A DNA stretch of 44,475 bases from an uncultured Sutterella sp. (GTDB taxonomy: Bacteria; Pseudomonadota; Gammaproteobacteria; Burkholderiales; Burkholderiaceae_F). Shown one piece after another: positions 10,763 to 18,386 of the stretch. Position numbers and translations under genes: made by a program. The DNA lies in assembly GCA_934255515.1 (NCBI GenBank), contig CAKQON010000010.1, positions 1 through 44,475 on the forward strand. Direction: 5' to 3'. Every line of letters begins with the position of its first letter. Position 1 is the first letter of the stretch. Below the pieces are notes generated by a model. That model searched no databases. It had not been told where the DNA came from and saw nothing but the letters and a program-made list of their open reading frames with translations.

Positions 10763-11878
10763 GTGAGCTCCATCGTCATGCCGTCAGACACCATCCGCAT
10801 TCGCGGCGAGAATATACCTTTAAGCGAATTTCAGCGCCGGGGGACCGACCCCGGCCCGAGACTCGCGAAGGCGCTCGAGGAGAATCCTCAGGGGTTTGAC
10901 GTCGACATCGCCCGCTTTCTTGAGGCGTTTCTTGATCAGAGCCAGACCGTAACGGTTCATACCTCAGGCTCGACCGGAACGCCCAAGGCATTTCAGGCCG
11001 AGAAGGCGCGCATGCGCGCGAGCGCCCGCATGACGATCGGCTATCTTGGATTGAAGCCCGGCGACACGAACCTTCTTGCCATGCCGATGAGCTACATCGC
11101 AGGTAAGATGGTGGTCGTACGCTCCGTCGAGTGCGGCCTTGATCTCATTCCTGTGACGCCCTCGCGGAATCCCTTCGAGTCCGTCACGGACCCCATCGAT
11201 CTCGTCGCCGTCACGCCCATGCAGGCGACCTCGATCCTCGCGGATCCGAAGTCTGCGGAAGTGTTTTCGAATTCCCGGAACATTCTCATCGGCGGCGGCG
11301 CAGTCGACGACCTTCTTTTCGGGAAGCTCCAGTCCGTCAGGGGCCGCGTCTATTCGACCTACGGCATGACGGAGACGCTTTCCCACATTGCGCTTCGGCG
11401 CTTGAACGGGCCCGAACGGGAAGCCGGCTACCGGCCGCTTCCCGGAGTGGCGATTTCGCTTTCGCCCAAGGGCACGCTCGTCATTCATGCGCCCGCCGTC
11501 TCGCCGCGCCCGCTCGTCACGAACGATATCGCGCGCATCAACCCTGACGGCTCCTTTACCGTCCGCGGAAGGCTCGACAACGTCATCAATTCGGGCGCAA
11601 TCAAGCTCCAGATTGAAGAGATTGAAGCAAAGCTCAAAAAAGTCATCAAGGTTCCCTTCGCAATCAGCTCCTGCCCAAGCCACCTCTACGGAGACGAGGT
11701 CGTGCTTGTGGTTGAAGGAAAGCCCGAAGACGTGGATCTTGAAGCGGTAAGAAACGCGCTCGAGCGCTATGAGAACCCCAAGCGCCTCATTGCGACCGAA
11801 AAGCTCCCGCTCACGCACACGATGAAACCCGATCGCCCGGCGATCCGGTTGATTGCCAGGAACGCGCTGCCGCTTTGA
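10763..11878 (+). CDS. menE: o-succinylbenzoate-CoA ligase, short form
   Basis: A 371-residue AMP-forming ligase that should activate o-succinylbenzoate for MenB. Motifs: the phosphate-binding loop HTSGSTGTPKAF (about 70-81), YSTYGMTETLSH (about 196-207), and the hinge RGRLDNVINSGAIKLQIEEIE (about 267-287), followed by a C-terminal domain ending in a THTMKPDR segment whose Lys is the usual catalytic lysine. It is clearly shorter than E. coli MenE (451) because the N-terminal domain before the P-loop is only about 65 residues. The identification rests on the fold plus position directly after menB. Start: GTG at 10763; ATG at 10778 is an alternative. Confidence 0.85.
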   Translation: MSSIVMPSDTIRIRGENIPLSEFQRRGTDPGPRLAKALEENPQGFDVDIARFLEAFLDQSQTVTVHTSGSTGTPKAFQAEKARMRASARMTIGYLGLKPGDTNLLAMPMSYIAGKMVVVRSVECGLDLIPVTPSRNPFESVTDPIDLVAVTPMQATSILADPKSAEVFSNSRNILIGGGAVDDLLFGKLQSVRGRVYSTYGMTETLSHIALRRLNGPEREAGYRPLPGVAISLSPKGTLVIHAPAVSPRPLVTNDIARINPDGSFTVRGRLDNVINSGAIKLQIEEIEAKLKKVIKVPFAISSCPSHLYGDEVVLVVEGKPEDVDLEAVRNALERYENPKRLIATEKLPLTHTMKPDRPAIRLIARNALPL

Positions 11879-11903
11879 ATTCCCCATCCTCAGCTTTAGT
11901 TGA

Positions 11904-13505
11904 CTAGGCTCCCACAAGTTTCCAGGCTACGAAACGACGCTCCTCCTCTGAAAAGACTAATGCCGCACGGAGGAGCTTTTTGCCGTGAGGGGTCTCACCA
12001 TAATGTCGGGAGATAATCTGTTTTTCTGCTTCTGAAAGCAGACTTGCAGCATTTGATCCGCGAGAACAATATTTAAATTCAAAGACCCAGCGACGTGAGC
12101 CAGCATTGATTTCTAGGTCGCTTCGTCCATGAGCAGAGTGCACCTCTTTCTCTGGCATAAGTGCTGCTCCTAAAAGCAGTAATTCAATGCTTGCGCGGCA
12201 GGAGGCCTCATCGCGGATTGGAAATCGCTGATAATCAAGTGCATTGACAGCCTTATTGAAGTAATCAACAACCTTATCCAACGATTCAAAAGAAAGTATC
12301 TTCGGGAGAAAAGGGATTCCCGACGGAAGCCGATTCTGCGTCCTCAGCATGGCATCAGCATACAAGCGCGCCATGGAACTCGAAACCTCTCGGTTGGGAT
12401 AACCAAGCTCCACAATGCCGGGGACAAGTTCCTTCTTGATTGTAAGATAGCCCGCCTGGGTAAGCAGCACATCGGGAGAAATGTCTGCGTAGTCGTTTGA
12501 AGTATTAAGCGTTCCTATTTCAACCGCACTTTTCTCATTAAAATCAATTGGATCAAGAAGCCCGTTCGCTTCCATGTATTTCCGCAGAACCGCCGGTGTC
12601 CCTGCGCTTTCATACCAGTAGTTTTGAAAACCTTCTTCCGGCGTTGCGAGAAAATTCAAAATGGACCAAGGACAAAAAACATGCGTCATGGCCCGGCGAT
12701 CGAATGAAAAGCCATCGTAATTTGCTTTAAGTTCATTAATGAGTTCTCGGCGCGACATTCCCAAAGCGGATTCAGCTCGCCTCAGATAAACATCAAAATT
12801 AGATTCAAGTTCTTTTTCAGTAATACCGAGCAACGTCCCATACTTTTCATCGAGACTTATATCTTTAAAAATATTAAATTCGGAAAAAAGACTAGTCCCT
12901 CGAAATTTAGTTATCCCTGTCATAAAGAAAAAACGCAGCCGTCCTTCATGTTCTTTGAGTGCCGCATAAAACCGGCTCAGTAAATTACGGACTGACTCAA
13001 AAAGCTTCGGATCATCCAACAAAAATGTCAAAGGTGCATCATATTCATCAACAAGTATGACGAGCGAGCTAGGCTCGAGTGAATTAAGCCAATCTCCAAA
13101 TTGATCGAAAAAAGATGTACTACCTTTCTGAGCAGAATAACTAAAGCCCGCTTTAGCAAATTTTGTTCTGATGAGACTTTGAAGCGCTTCCTCGTAGGCA
13201 TCTATAGAGCCCAAAGCTTTAAGGCCTGAAAAATCAAGCCGTACCACCTCATAGGTTTTGTCATTCCAAAGCGCTTCAATCGCAAGCCCCTTGAAATCTC
13301 TTAAACCAAACCGGAAAAGCGACTCGAATGTTGAAACGAGTAGCGATTTTCCGAAACGACGAGGACGCGACAGAAAAATTTTATTGCCTAAATGACAAAG
13401 ATCGAAAATTTTTCTTGTTTTATCAACATAAATTCGATTCTCGATTCTCAACGTTTCAAAATCGGAGCGTCCGATAGGAAGCGGCTGAAAAAATTGATCA
13501 GGCAT
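11904..13505 (-). CDS. AAA-ATPase-like / PD-(D/E)XK nuclease domain protein (DUF1703 type), AT-rich
   Basis: A 533-residue protein of the AAA-ATPase_like plus PDDEXK_9 architecture. The N-terminus has PLPIGRSDFETLRIENRIYVDKT, then the phosphate-binding loop RPRRFGKS (47-54), an ILVDEYDAPL Walker-B-like segment, and a C-terminal nuclease-like core with D463 and E476-x-K478 (FEFKY). Proteins of this kind are abundant in gut Bacteroidetes and other anaerobes and their function is not established. Base composition is far more AT-rich than the flanking genes, with many A/T-ending codons, so recent horizontal acquisition is likely. It sits convergent to menE (25 bases between stops) and has no visible terminal repeats. 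Confidence 0.9.
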   Translation of the reverse strand: MPDQFFQPLPIGRSDFETLRIENRIYVDKTRKIFDLCHLGNKIFLSRPRRFGKSLLVSTFESLFRFGLRDFKGLAIEALWNDKTYEVVRLDFSGLKALGSIDAYEEALQSLIRTKFAKAGFSYSAQKGSTSFFDQFGDWLNSLEPSSLVILVDEYDAPLTFLLDDPKLFESVRNLLSRFYAALKEHEGRLRFFFMTGITKFRGTSLFSEFNIFKDISLDEKYGTLLGITEKELESNFDVYLRRAESALGMSRRELINELKANYDGFSFDRRAMTHVFCPWSILNFLATPEEGFQNYWYESAGTPAVLRKYMEANGLLDPIDFNEKSAVEIGTLNTSNDYADISPDVLLTQAGYLTIKKELVPGIVELGYPNREVSSSMARLYADAMLRTQNRLPSGIPFLPKILSFESLDKVVDYFNKAVNALDYQRFPIRDEASCRASIELLLLGAALMPEKEVHSAHGRSDLEINAGSRRWVFEFKYCSRGSNAASLLSEAEKQIISRHYGETPHGKKLLRAALVFSEEERRFVAWKLVGA

Positions 13506-13605
13506 GATTCATCCTTATATTGTTGTCTTGATTCTACCTACTCTCATTCGTAGCCTCTCTTCCGTCGTACACTTCTTCAACGCACTCAACTTCTCCGAGG
13601 CTCCC

Positions 13606-14568
13606 ATGCTCTCCGCCATTCTGAGTTCGCTCTCCAATACGCTCGTCCTCCTCTTTGTCGGAGGCTTCGGCTTCTGGCTGGCCTGGCGCGGGTCCCTTGA
13701 CGTGAGGCAGCGCGGCTTCGTTGCGAAGCTCGTCAATTTTTCGATTCCCTGCTTCCTCTTTTATTCCATCACGGGAAAGTTCACGCAGAGCGAACTTCTG
13801 CGGGTTCTTGAGATGGGCTTCATTCCCTTCATCACGGTCGCGATCAACTGGGCGGTGTCGGTTTTCCTCGTGCGCATGGGGTTCGTGAGAAAGGAATGGC
13901 ACGGGATCTTCATTGCGTGCTTCACGTCCTCGACGGTGCTCTTTGTCGGCGTCCCGATGACGATGGCGCTCTTCGGCGATGTCGGCATCCCCTACCTTCT
14001 CGTCTACTTCTTCGCCAACTGCCTCTACATCTGGACGATAGGCCTCTACAACATTCAGCTTGACGGCGTATCCCGCGCACATCACCAGAAGCCGAAGCTC
14101 ATTTCGCTTCACTCGATCCGGATGCTCTTTTCGCCGCCGCTTCTCGCCTTCATGGCGGGCGTCCTGGTGGTGCTCCTGGCGCTCCCCATTCCGCAGTTCA
14201 TCTCGGGCACTGCCAAAGTCATCGGCCAGATCACGTCGCCGCTCGCCCTCATCTTCATCGGCATGACGATTGAGTCGCTCGGGTTCGGGAAATTGAAGCA
14301 CCTCCCGCGCGAGATCTGGCTCATTCTCGCTTCCTGCTTCATTCTGCGGCCCGTCGTCATGTACATCGTGACGGGGTTCTTCGACATGGAGCCCATCATG
14401 CGGCAGGTATTCGTTGCATCGGCCGCGCTTCCCGTTTCCTCCGTCGTGGCCGTGCTCGCGAAGAGCTACGGAGCGGACGAGGAATTTGCGTCCGAGGCCA
14501 TCGGGGCATCAACCCTCGGCCTCGTGATCATCCTCCCCGTCCTCATCCTCGCCCTCATGCTTATTTGA
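13606..14568 (+). CDS. AEC (auxin efflux carrier)-family transporter
   Basis: About 320 residues with around ten membrane segments, the first at AILSSLSNTLVLLFVGGFGFWLAW and a second half starting near LLAFMAGVLVVLLALPIP, typical of the AEC family of organic-acid or malonate-type carriers. An in-frame ATG at 13504 would add 34 residues and overlap the divergent AAA gene, but the start at 13606 has CCGAGG five bases upstream and begins exactly at the first helix, so it is preferred. Substrate unknown. Its last 8 bases overlap the 3' end of the convergent HydE-like gene. Confidence 0.85.
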   Translation: MLSAILSSLSNTLVLLFVGGFGFWLAWRGSLDVRQRGFVAKLVNFSIPCFLFYSITGKFTQSELLRVLEMGFIPFITVAINWAVSVFLVRMGFVRKEWHGIFIACFTSSTVLFVGVPMTMALFGDVGIPYLLVYFFANCLYIWTIGLYNIQLDGVSRAHHQKPKLISLHSIRMLFSPPLLAFMAGVLVVLLALPIPQFISGTAKVIGQITSPLALIFIGMTIESLGFGKLKHLPREIWLILASCFILRPVVMYIVTGFFDMEPIMRQVFVASAALPVSSVVAVLAKSYGADEEFASEAIGASTLGLVIILPVLILALMLI

Positions 14569-15760
14569 CGGTGCCGGCCTTCAAGCGGATGAGGCGTCTG
14601 CCGTCGGGCATGAAGTCGCGTTCGGGCTTCGCTTCGTTGGGGCGGCCGACGCGCCTCAGGTACCTGCGGGAGCTTCCGCTCATGTTCCAGCCGACCTCGC
14701 GGCCGCGGCTCTGAATACGGCTCTCGAGGCACGACGCGCAGTGCGTGGGCTCGTCCTCGAGGCAGGGCTTGTTGTCGTAGAGCTGGTAGCCCTTTCTGAA
14801 GCGCCGGGGCGAGAGGTTCGGCATCACGACGTTGCAGCCGTATTCAATGCCGAGCTCGCGACCGTCGTCGCGAATGGCTTGAAGCGCCGTCGCGGCGGCA
14901 ATGTTGACTGGACCGAGGACGAGGCGCGTCACGGCAATCATGTTGAGGGCGAGCTGCATGAGGGCCTTCGGCTCCATTTGTCCCAGGGCCTCAAGGTCGT
15001 TTCCTTCGCTTCGCAGATAGGGGCCCATCCCGATCATGTCGACATCGAGCTTCTGGAAGGTTCGGATGTCGCGGCAGAGGTCTTCAAGCGTCTGCCCCGG
15101 GATCCCGATCATGACGCCGGTGCCGACCTGGTAGCCCGCGCGCCTCAGAGCCCTCAGACACTCGAAGCGGTGCTCGAGATTCTTCTCATTCGTCCCCGGG
15201 GTCGAATGAAGCATGTGAAAGAGCTCGGGGTTCGAGGTTTCAAAGCGCGCGAGATAGCGGATCGAATCGGGATTCCCGCAGGCTTTGGCCCAGCGGCGGT
15301 AGACTTCCTCGGTCTGGTCGCCGAGGGAGAGCGTCACCCCGACGCCGTTCGGAAGGAGCGGGCTCTTCGTCTGCTGATGGATTTCGCGCAGGCACTCGCA
15401 GATGAATTCGATGAACTTCTCATCATGCCGCTCGCCTGACTGGAGGCAGACGGAGCCGTAGCCCTGACGCGCGGCCCAGACTGCCTGCTCGACAATCTCC
15501 TCCTTCGTCATGGTGTAGCGCTTCACGGCGTGATTGGCCTTCCTGATGCCGCAGTAGCGGCAGTTGGCCGTGCAGATGTTGGAGAGCTCGATCAGGCCGC
15601 GGTAATAGACATAAGGGCCCATCAGCTCCGTCGTGCGGCGGAAGGCTTCATCCTTCAGCATCCGGCAGTCTTCGGGGTCCGTCAGGCCGAGGAGCTGAAC
15701 GATGTCTTCGTCAGAAAAAGTTGTCTGGGAAAGAATCCCGGCAAGCTGTGTTCTGTTCAT
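14561..15760 (-). CDS. hydE: HydE-type radical SAM protein ([FeFe]-hydrogenase maturase family)
   Basis: A 399-residue radical SAM enzyme. The SAM-cluster motif is C63-x3-C67-x2-C70 within IELSNICTANCRYCGIR. Further HydE features are YGSVCLQSGE, the GYQVGTGVMIGIPGQT segment (about 209-223), DVDMIGMGPYLR and the C-terminal VVMPNLSPRRFRKGYQLYDNK. It also holds a second Cys triad C333-x7-C341-x2-C344, the spacing of the accessory cluster in Thermotoga HydE, so this is HydE-like rather than BioB or PylB. HydE acts in building the dithiomethylamine-bridged H-cluster of [FeFe] hydrogenase. No hydF, hydG or hydrogenase gene lies in the window, so the role here is open. The C-terminal 55 residues form a basic tail beyond the second cluster. 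Confidence 0.82.
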   Translation of the reverse strand: MNRTQLAGILSQTTFSDEDIVQLLGLTDPEDCRMLKDEAFRRTTELMGPYVYYRGLIELSNICTANCRYCGIRKANHAVKRYTMTKEEIVEQAVWAARQGYGSVCLQSGERHDEKFIEFICECLREIHQQTKSPLLPNGVGVTLSLGDQTEEVYRRWAKACGNPDSIRYLARFETSNPELFHMLHSTPGTNEKNLEHRFECLRALRRAGYQVGTGVMIGIPGQTLEDLCRDIRTFQKLDVDMIGMGPYLRSEGNDLEALGQMEPKALMQLALNMIAVTRLVLGPVNIAAATALQAIRDDGRELGIEYGCNVVMPNLSPRRFRKGYQLYDNKPCLEDEPTHCASCLESRIQSRGREVGWNMSGSSRRYLRRVGRPNEAKPERDFMPDGRRLIRLKAGTVK

Positions 15761-15925
15761 TATTTTTGAGGTCTGAATTTCTGATGCCGCGATTTTGCAT
15801 CATTTCGGGCCGGAGAGCGAAAGATTCTCGCGCTATCCGCGTTTACTCGCGGGCGCTACGTCTCATGAGCTACTTAAAATAGGATGCTACTGATTGGGGT
15901 TGTCCCATTTCGAAGGAAACTCCAG

Positions 15926-16510
15926 ATGCCCGTCTTCCTCATCGTCGCACTTGAGCATCCGCGCCGGCTCGGGAGGCTTATCGCCCGCGCCATCCCCGAT
16001 CCGGGGAATCGCTACACGCTTCCCAACTACACCGGGTTCTACGTCTGGTTCAGCGGCACGACGCTCGATCTCGCGAAGCTTCTCGACCTTCCCGGAACGG
16101 CAACGCCCGACAATTCTCCGAGTCCTGCCGTCATTCAGATGGTCTCGGCCTACGGCGGCTATGCGCCGGACGAACTCTGGTCATGGCTTCGCTTCAACGT
16201 AAAGCGCGAACCCGATCCGGAAGAAGAAAAGCGCGCTCCAGAAGCTGCCGACGAGGCAGGTGAGGATCCGGAGAATACGGAGGAAGCCGCCAAAGCCATT
16301 CTGGAAGCGCCGATGCCTGCACCCCGCAAAAGAAAGAGAAGAAGGAAGAAAGCGGAAGCGCCCGGGGAAGAAGCTCAAAGCGATGGGAAGCCCCTCGGTG
16401 CGGAAGCCCCCGCAGCGCCTTCCGACGCGGCTCCCGAAGAGTCAAAAGCATCCATCCGGCAGCATCGACGCCGGAGAACGAAGCGAAAAACGCCGAAGGC
16501 TGAAGCCTGA
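15926..16510 (+). CDS. Hypothetical protein with a highly basic C-terminal tail
   Basis: About 194 residues, not recognised. Residues 1-90 form a compact region (PVFLIVALEHPRRLGRLIAR, then YTLPNYTGFYVWFSGTTLDLAKLL, then SAYGGYAPDELWSWLRFNV) that looks folded and may bind a partner. Residues about 95-125 are acidic, and the rest is low-complexity with KRKRRRKK and RRRRTKRK clusters mixed with Ala/Pro/Glu. The basic tail suggests nucleic-acid or membrane-surface contact (inference only). Start at 15926 chosen because AAGGAA lies seven bases upstream; an earlier in-frame ATG at 15884 adds 14 residues. Divergent from hydE and upstream of the shikimate kinase gene. Confidence 0.7.
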   Translation: MPVFLIVALEHPRRLGRLIARAIPDPGNRYTLPNYTGFYVWFSGTTLDLAKLLDLPGTATPDNSPSPAVIQMVSAYGGYAPDELWSWLRFNVKREPDPEEEKRAPEAADEAGEDPENTEEAAKAILEAPMPAPRKRKRRRKKAEAPGEEAQSDGKPLGAEAPAAPSDAAPEESKASIRQHRRRRTKRKTPKAEA

Positions 16511-16769
16511 AGCTTTTCAAAAAATGCCCTGCGCTCAGTCCACAGTCCGGTTTTTCCCGACGCGGAGAGGCCGGTCTTTACGTCATGAGCCTCAACTTCG
16601 GCTCGCCCGCCTAACCGCACAAATATTTTGCTTCAAGACCTATTTCCCATCTCCCATTTATGCCACTTTAGTAGGAAAATGCGTATTCGCGACGAGGCTT
16701 TCAACTCAAATGAGCTTCCGCTCCTCTCTAAGCCTCTCCTGATGCTCCCCGAGAAACCTTATTTCAGTC

Positions 16770-18131
16770 ATGCTTTTCCCCGAAAACCAATGCACGGCAG
16801 CGCCCGAGTTCTCAGAACTCACGCCAGAACTCCTTTGCGGAGCTCCGGGCGACGACCCGCGCTATTGCTGGCTCTCGGGTCGAAGAGCGTCGCTCGCTGC
16901 CCCCGAAGGAGATGCGCTTCTCATGAAGTTCGGCGTTTCGGGAGCCGAGACCCTTCACCTCAGGCCCGCCGATGCCGCGAAATTTCTTTCGCTCGGCCGC
17001 TGGGACGGCGTCTGCGTTGAAGACCCGTACCAGGAGCTCGCGGCCTCAATCTGCGGCCATCTCACGCAGGAAGCGCGTGCCGCGAGGCGCGTGAATCTCC
17101 TTCTGCGTGAGGGAGACGGCACGATATCGGGCGACTTTACACTGGGAACGGGCCTCTCGAGGCTACTTCCTTCCCTCGGGGTTGAAATCACAGACTGCCG
17201 GGCGCTCATTCTGACGGATCCGGAGCCTGCTCCCATTGCGGCGGGTCTCGGGAACCTCCTCACCTATCTCGGCGCACCGAAGATCGTTCTCAAAGCCATC
17301 GCGAGGCCGCTCTCGGCCGAAGACGTCGCGCACATTCCCGGCATCTCCGGCACGACGCTTCTCATCAATGCGTCGTCCTTTGGGAAGGCCCCCGATCTGG
17401 AGGCCATGCCGATGGAGTCGCCTGATGTGCTGAAGCTTTTCCCATCGCTCGCAGCCGTTCTGGACCTCGTCGACGACCCCATCCGTACGCGGCTCGTCTG
17501 GAATGCGCTGAGGCTCGGCCTCCACGCCCGAAGCACGCTGGGGCTTCGCGTCATTGAGGCGCGTGAAGCCACTGAATGCTTCATCGGCCGCACGCTTCCC
17601 TTCCCGGCCGCACGCTCCATCCTTGCCGACATCCGGCGGGACGCCTCAAACATCGTCCTGATCGGCATGCCCGGATGCGGGAAGACCACGGTCGGGAAGG
17701 TGGTCGCCGCCCGACTGATGCGCGAATTCGTCGACATCGACACGCTCGTTGAGCACCGGGTCGGGAAGTCTTCTCAGAGAATCTACCGCGAGGACGGGGA
17801 GGAATTCTTCCGCCTCCACGAGACTGAAGTCATTGAAGCGCTTGCCGGTCAGCACGGCCTCGTGATTTCCACGGGCGGCGGGGCGTGCCTCAAGCCCCGC
17901 AACCGCATGCTTCTGGCGTTGAACGGCACCTTCTACTGGATGCAGCGGCCGCTCTCGAAGCTCTCCACCTACAACCGCCCCATCCCGCAGGCCCGGGGCG
18001 TTGAAGCGCTCTACGAAGAACGCGCCCCGATCTACCGGGATCTCGCCGAACGGATCATTACGGTGAAGTCGGTCGACGCGACTGCTTCCGAGATCATCGG
18101 CGAATCCTCAGCCTCCCGAGTCGCTCCATGA
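16770..18131 (+). CDS. aroK: Shikimate kinase fused to a degenerate shikimate dehydrogenase-like domain
   Basis: 453 residues. The C-terminal part (about 292-450) is a complete shikimate kinase: Walker A GMPGCGKT (299-306), DID 322-324, R348, the GGG of STGGGACL (369-371) and YEERAPIYRDLAE. It phosphorylates shikimate in aromatic amino acid synthesis. The N-terminal part (about 20-275) follows the AroE fold: VEDPYQELA in place of the NVTxPxK motif, GDFTLGTGLSRLL in place of NTDGxGFxxxL, INASSFG, and a final GLRVIEAREATECFIG. The catalytic Lys is replaced by Q88 and the catalytic Asp by L125, so dehydrogenase activity is not expected. It may bind shikimate or regulate the kinase. The ATG at 16770 has no strong ribosome binding site. 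Confidence 0.83.
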   Translation: MLFPENQCTAAPEFSELTPELLCGAPGDDPRYCWLSGRRASLAAPEGDALLMKFGVSGAETLHLRPADAAKFLSLGRWDGVCVEDPYQELAASICGHLTQEARAARRVNLLLREGDGTISGDFTLGTGLSRLLPSLGVEITDCRALILTDPEPAPIAAGLGNLLTYLGAPKIVLKAIARPLSAEDVAHIPGISGTTLLINASSFGKAPDLEAMPMESPDVLKLFPSLAAVLDLVDDPIRTRLVWNALRLGLHARSTLGLRVIEAREATECFIGRTLPFPAARSILADIRRDASNIVLIGMPGCGKTTVGKVVAARLMREFVDIDTLVEHRVGKSSQRIYREDGEEFFRLHETEVIEALAGQHGLVISTGGGACLKPRNRMLLALNGTFYWMQRPLSKLSTYNRPIPQARGVEALYEERAPIYRDLAERIITVKSVDATASEIIGESSASRVAP

Positions 18132-18386
18132 CTTTCCGGGCGGCACTTAAAGAGAGCCGTCTGCGCCCGTCCACCGTAAATATCGGCTTTCCTTCTTAAC
18201 CGAATTCAAGCCGCTAGCTTTTGACGAAAGATTTTTCCGCTTCCTTCCTTAAACTTCATACTCTTTAAAAGGACCTCTTCGCCCCATGGCAGAAGACTTC
18301 CAATAATAAAAAAAATACTGACACCGCCCGGCGAGGTTCCCCCATCCGCTTCCCCCGCGGCTTCATCGCACCCTAAAGGAATACCC

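Noticed and set aside
9847..10800. 317-codon minus-strand open frame antisense to menB
   Set aside because: Shadow of menB in a GC-rich gene; composition rich in Asp/Val/His/Arg without any domain.
13504..13605. Longer N-terminus for the AEC transporter from ATG 13504
   Set aside because: It would overlap the divergent AAA gene start and adds residues before the first membrane helix; 13606 has a better ribosome binding site.
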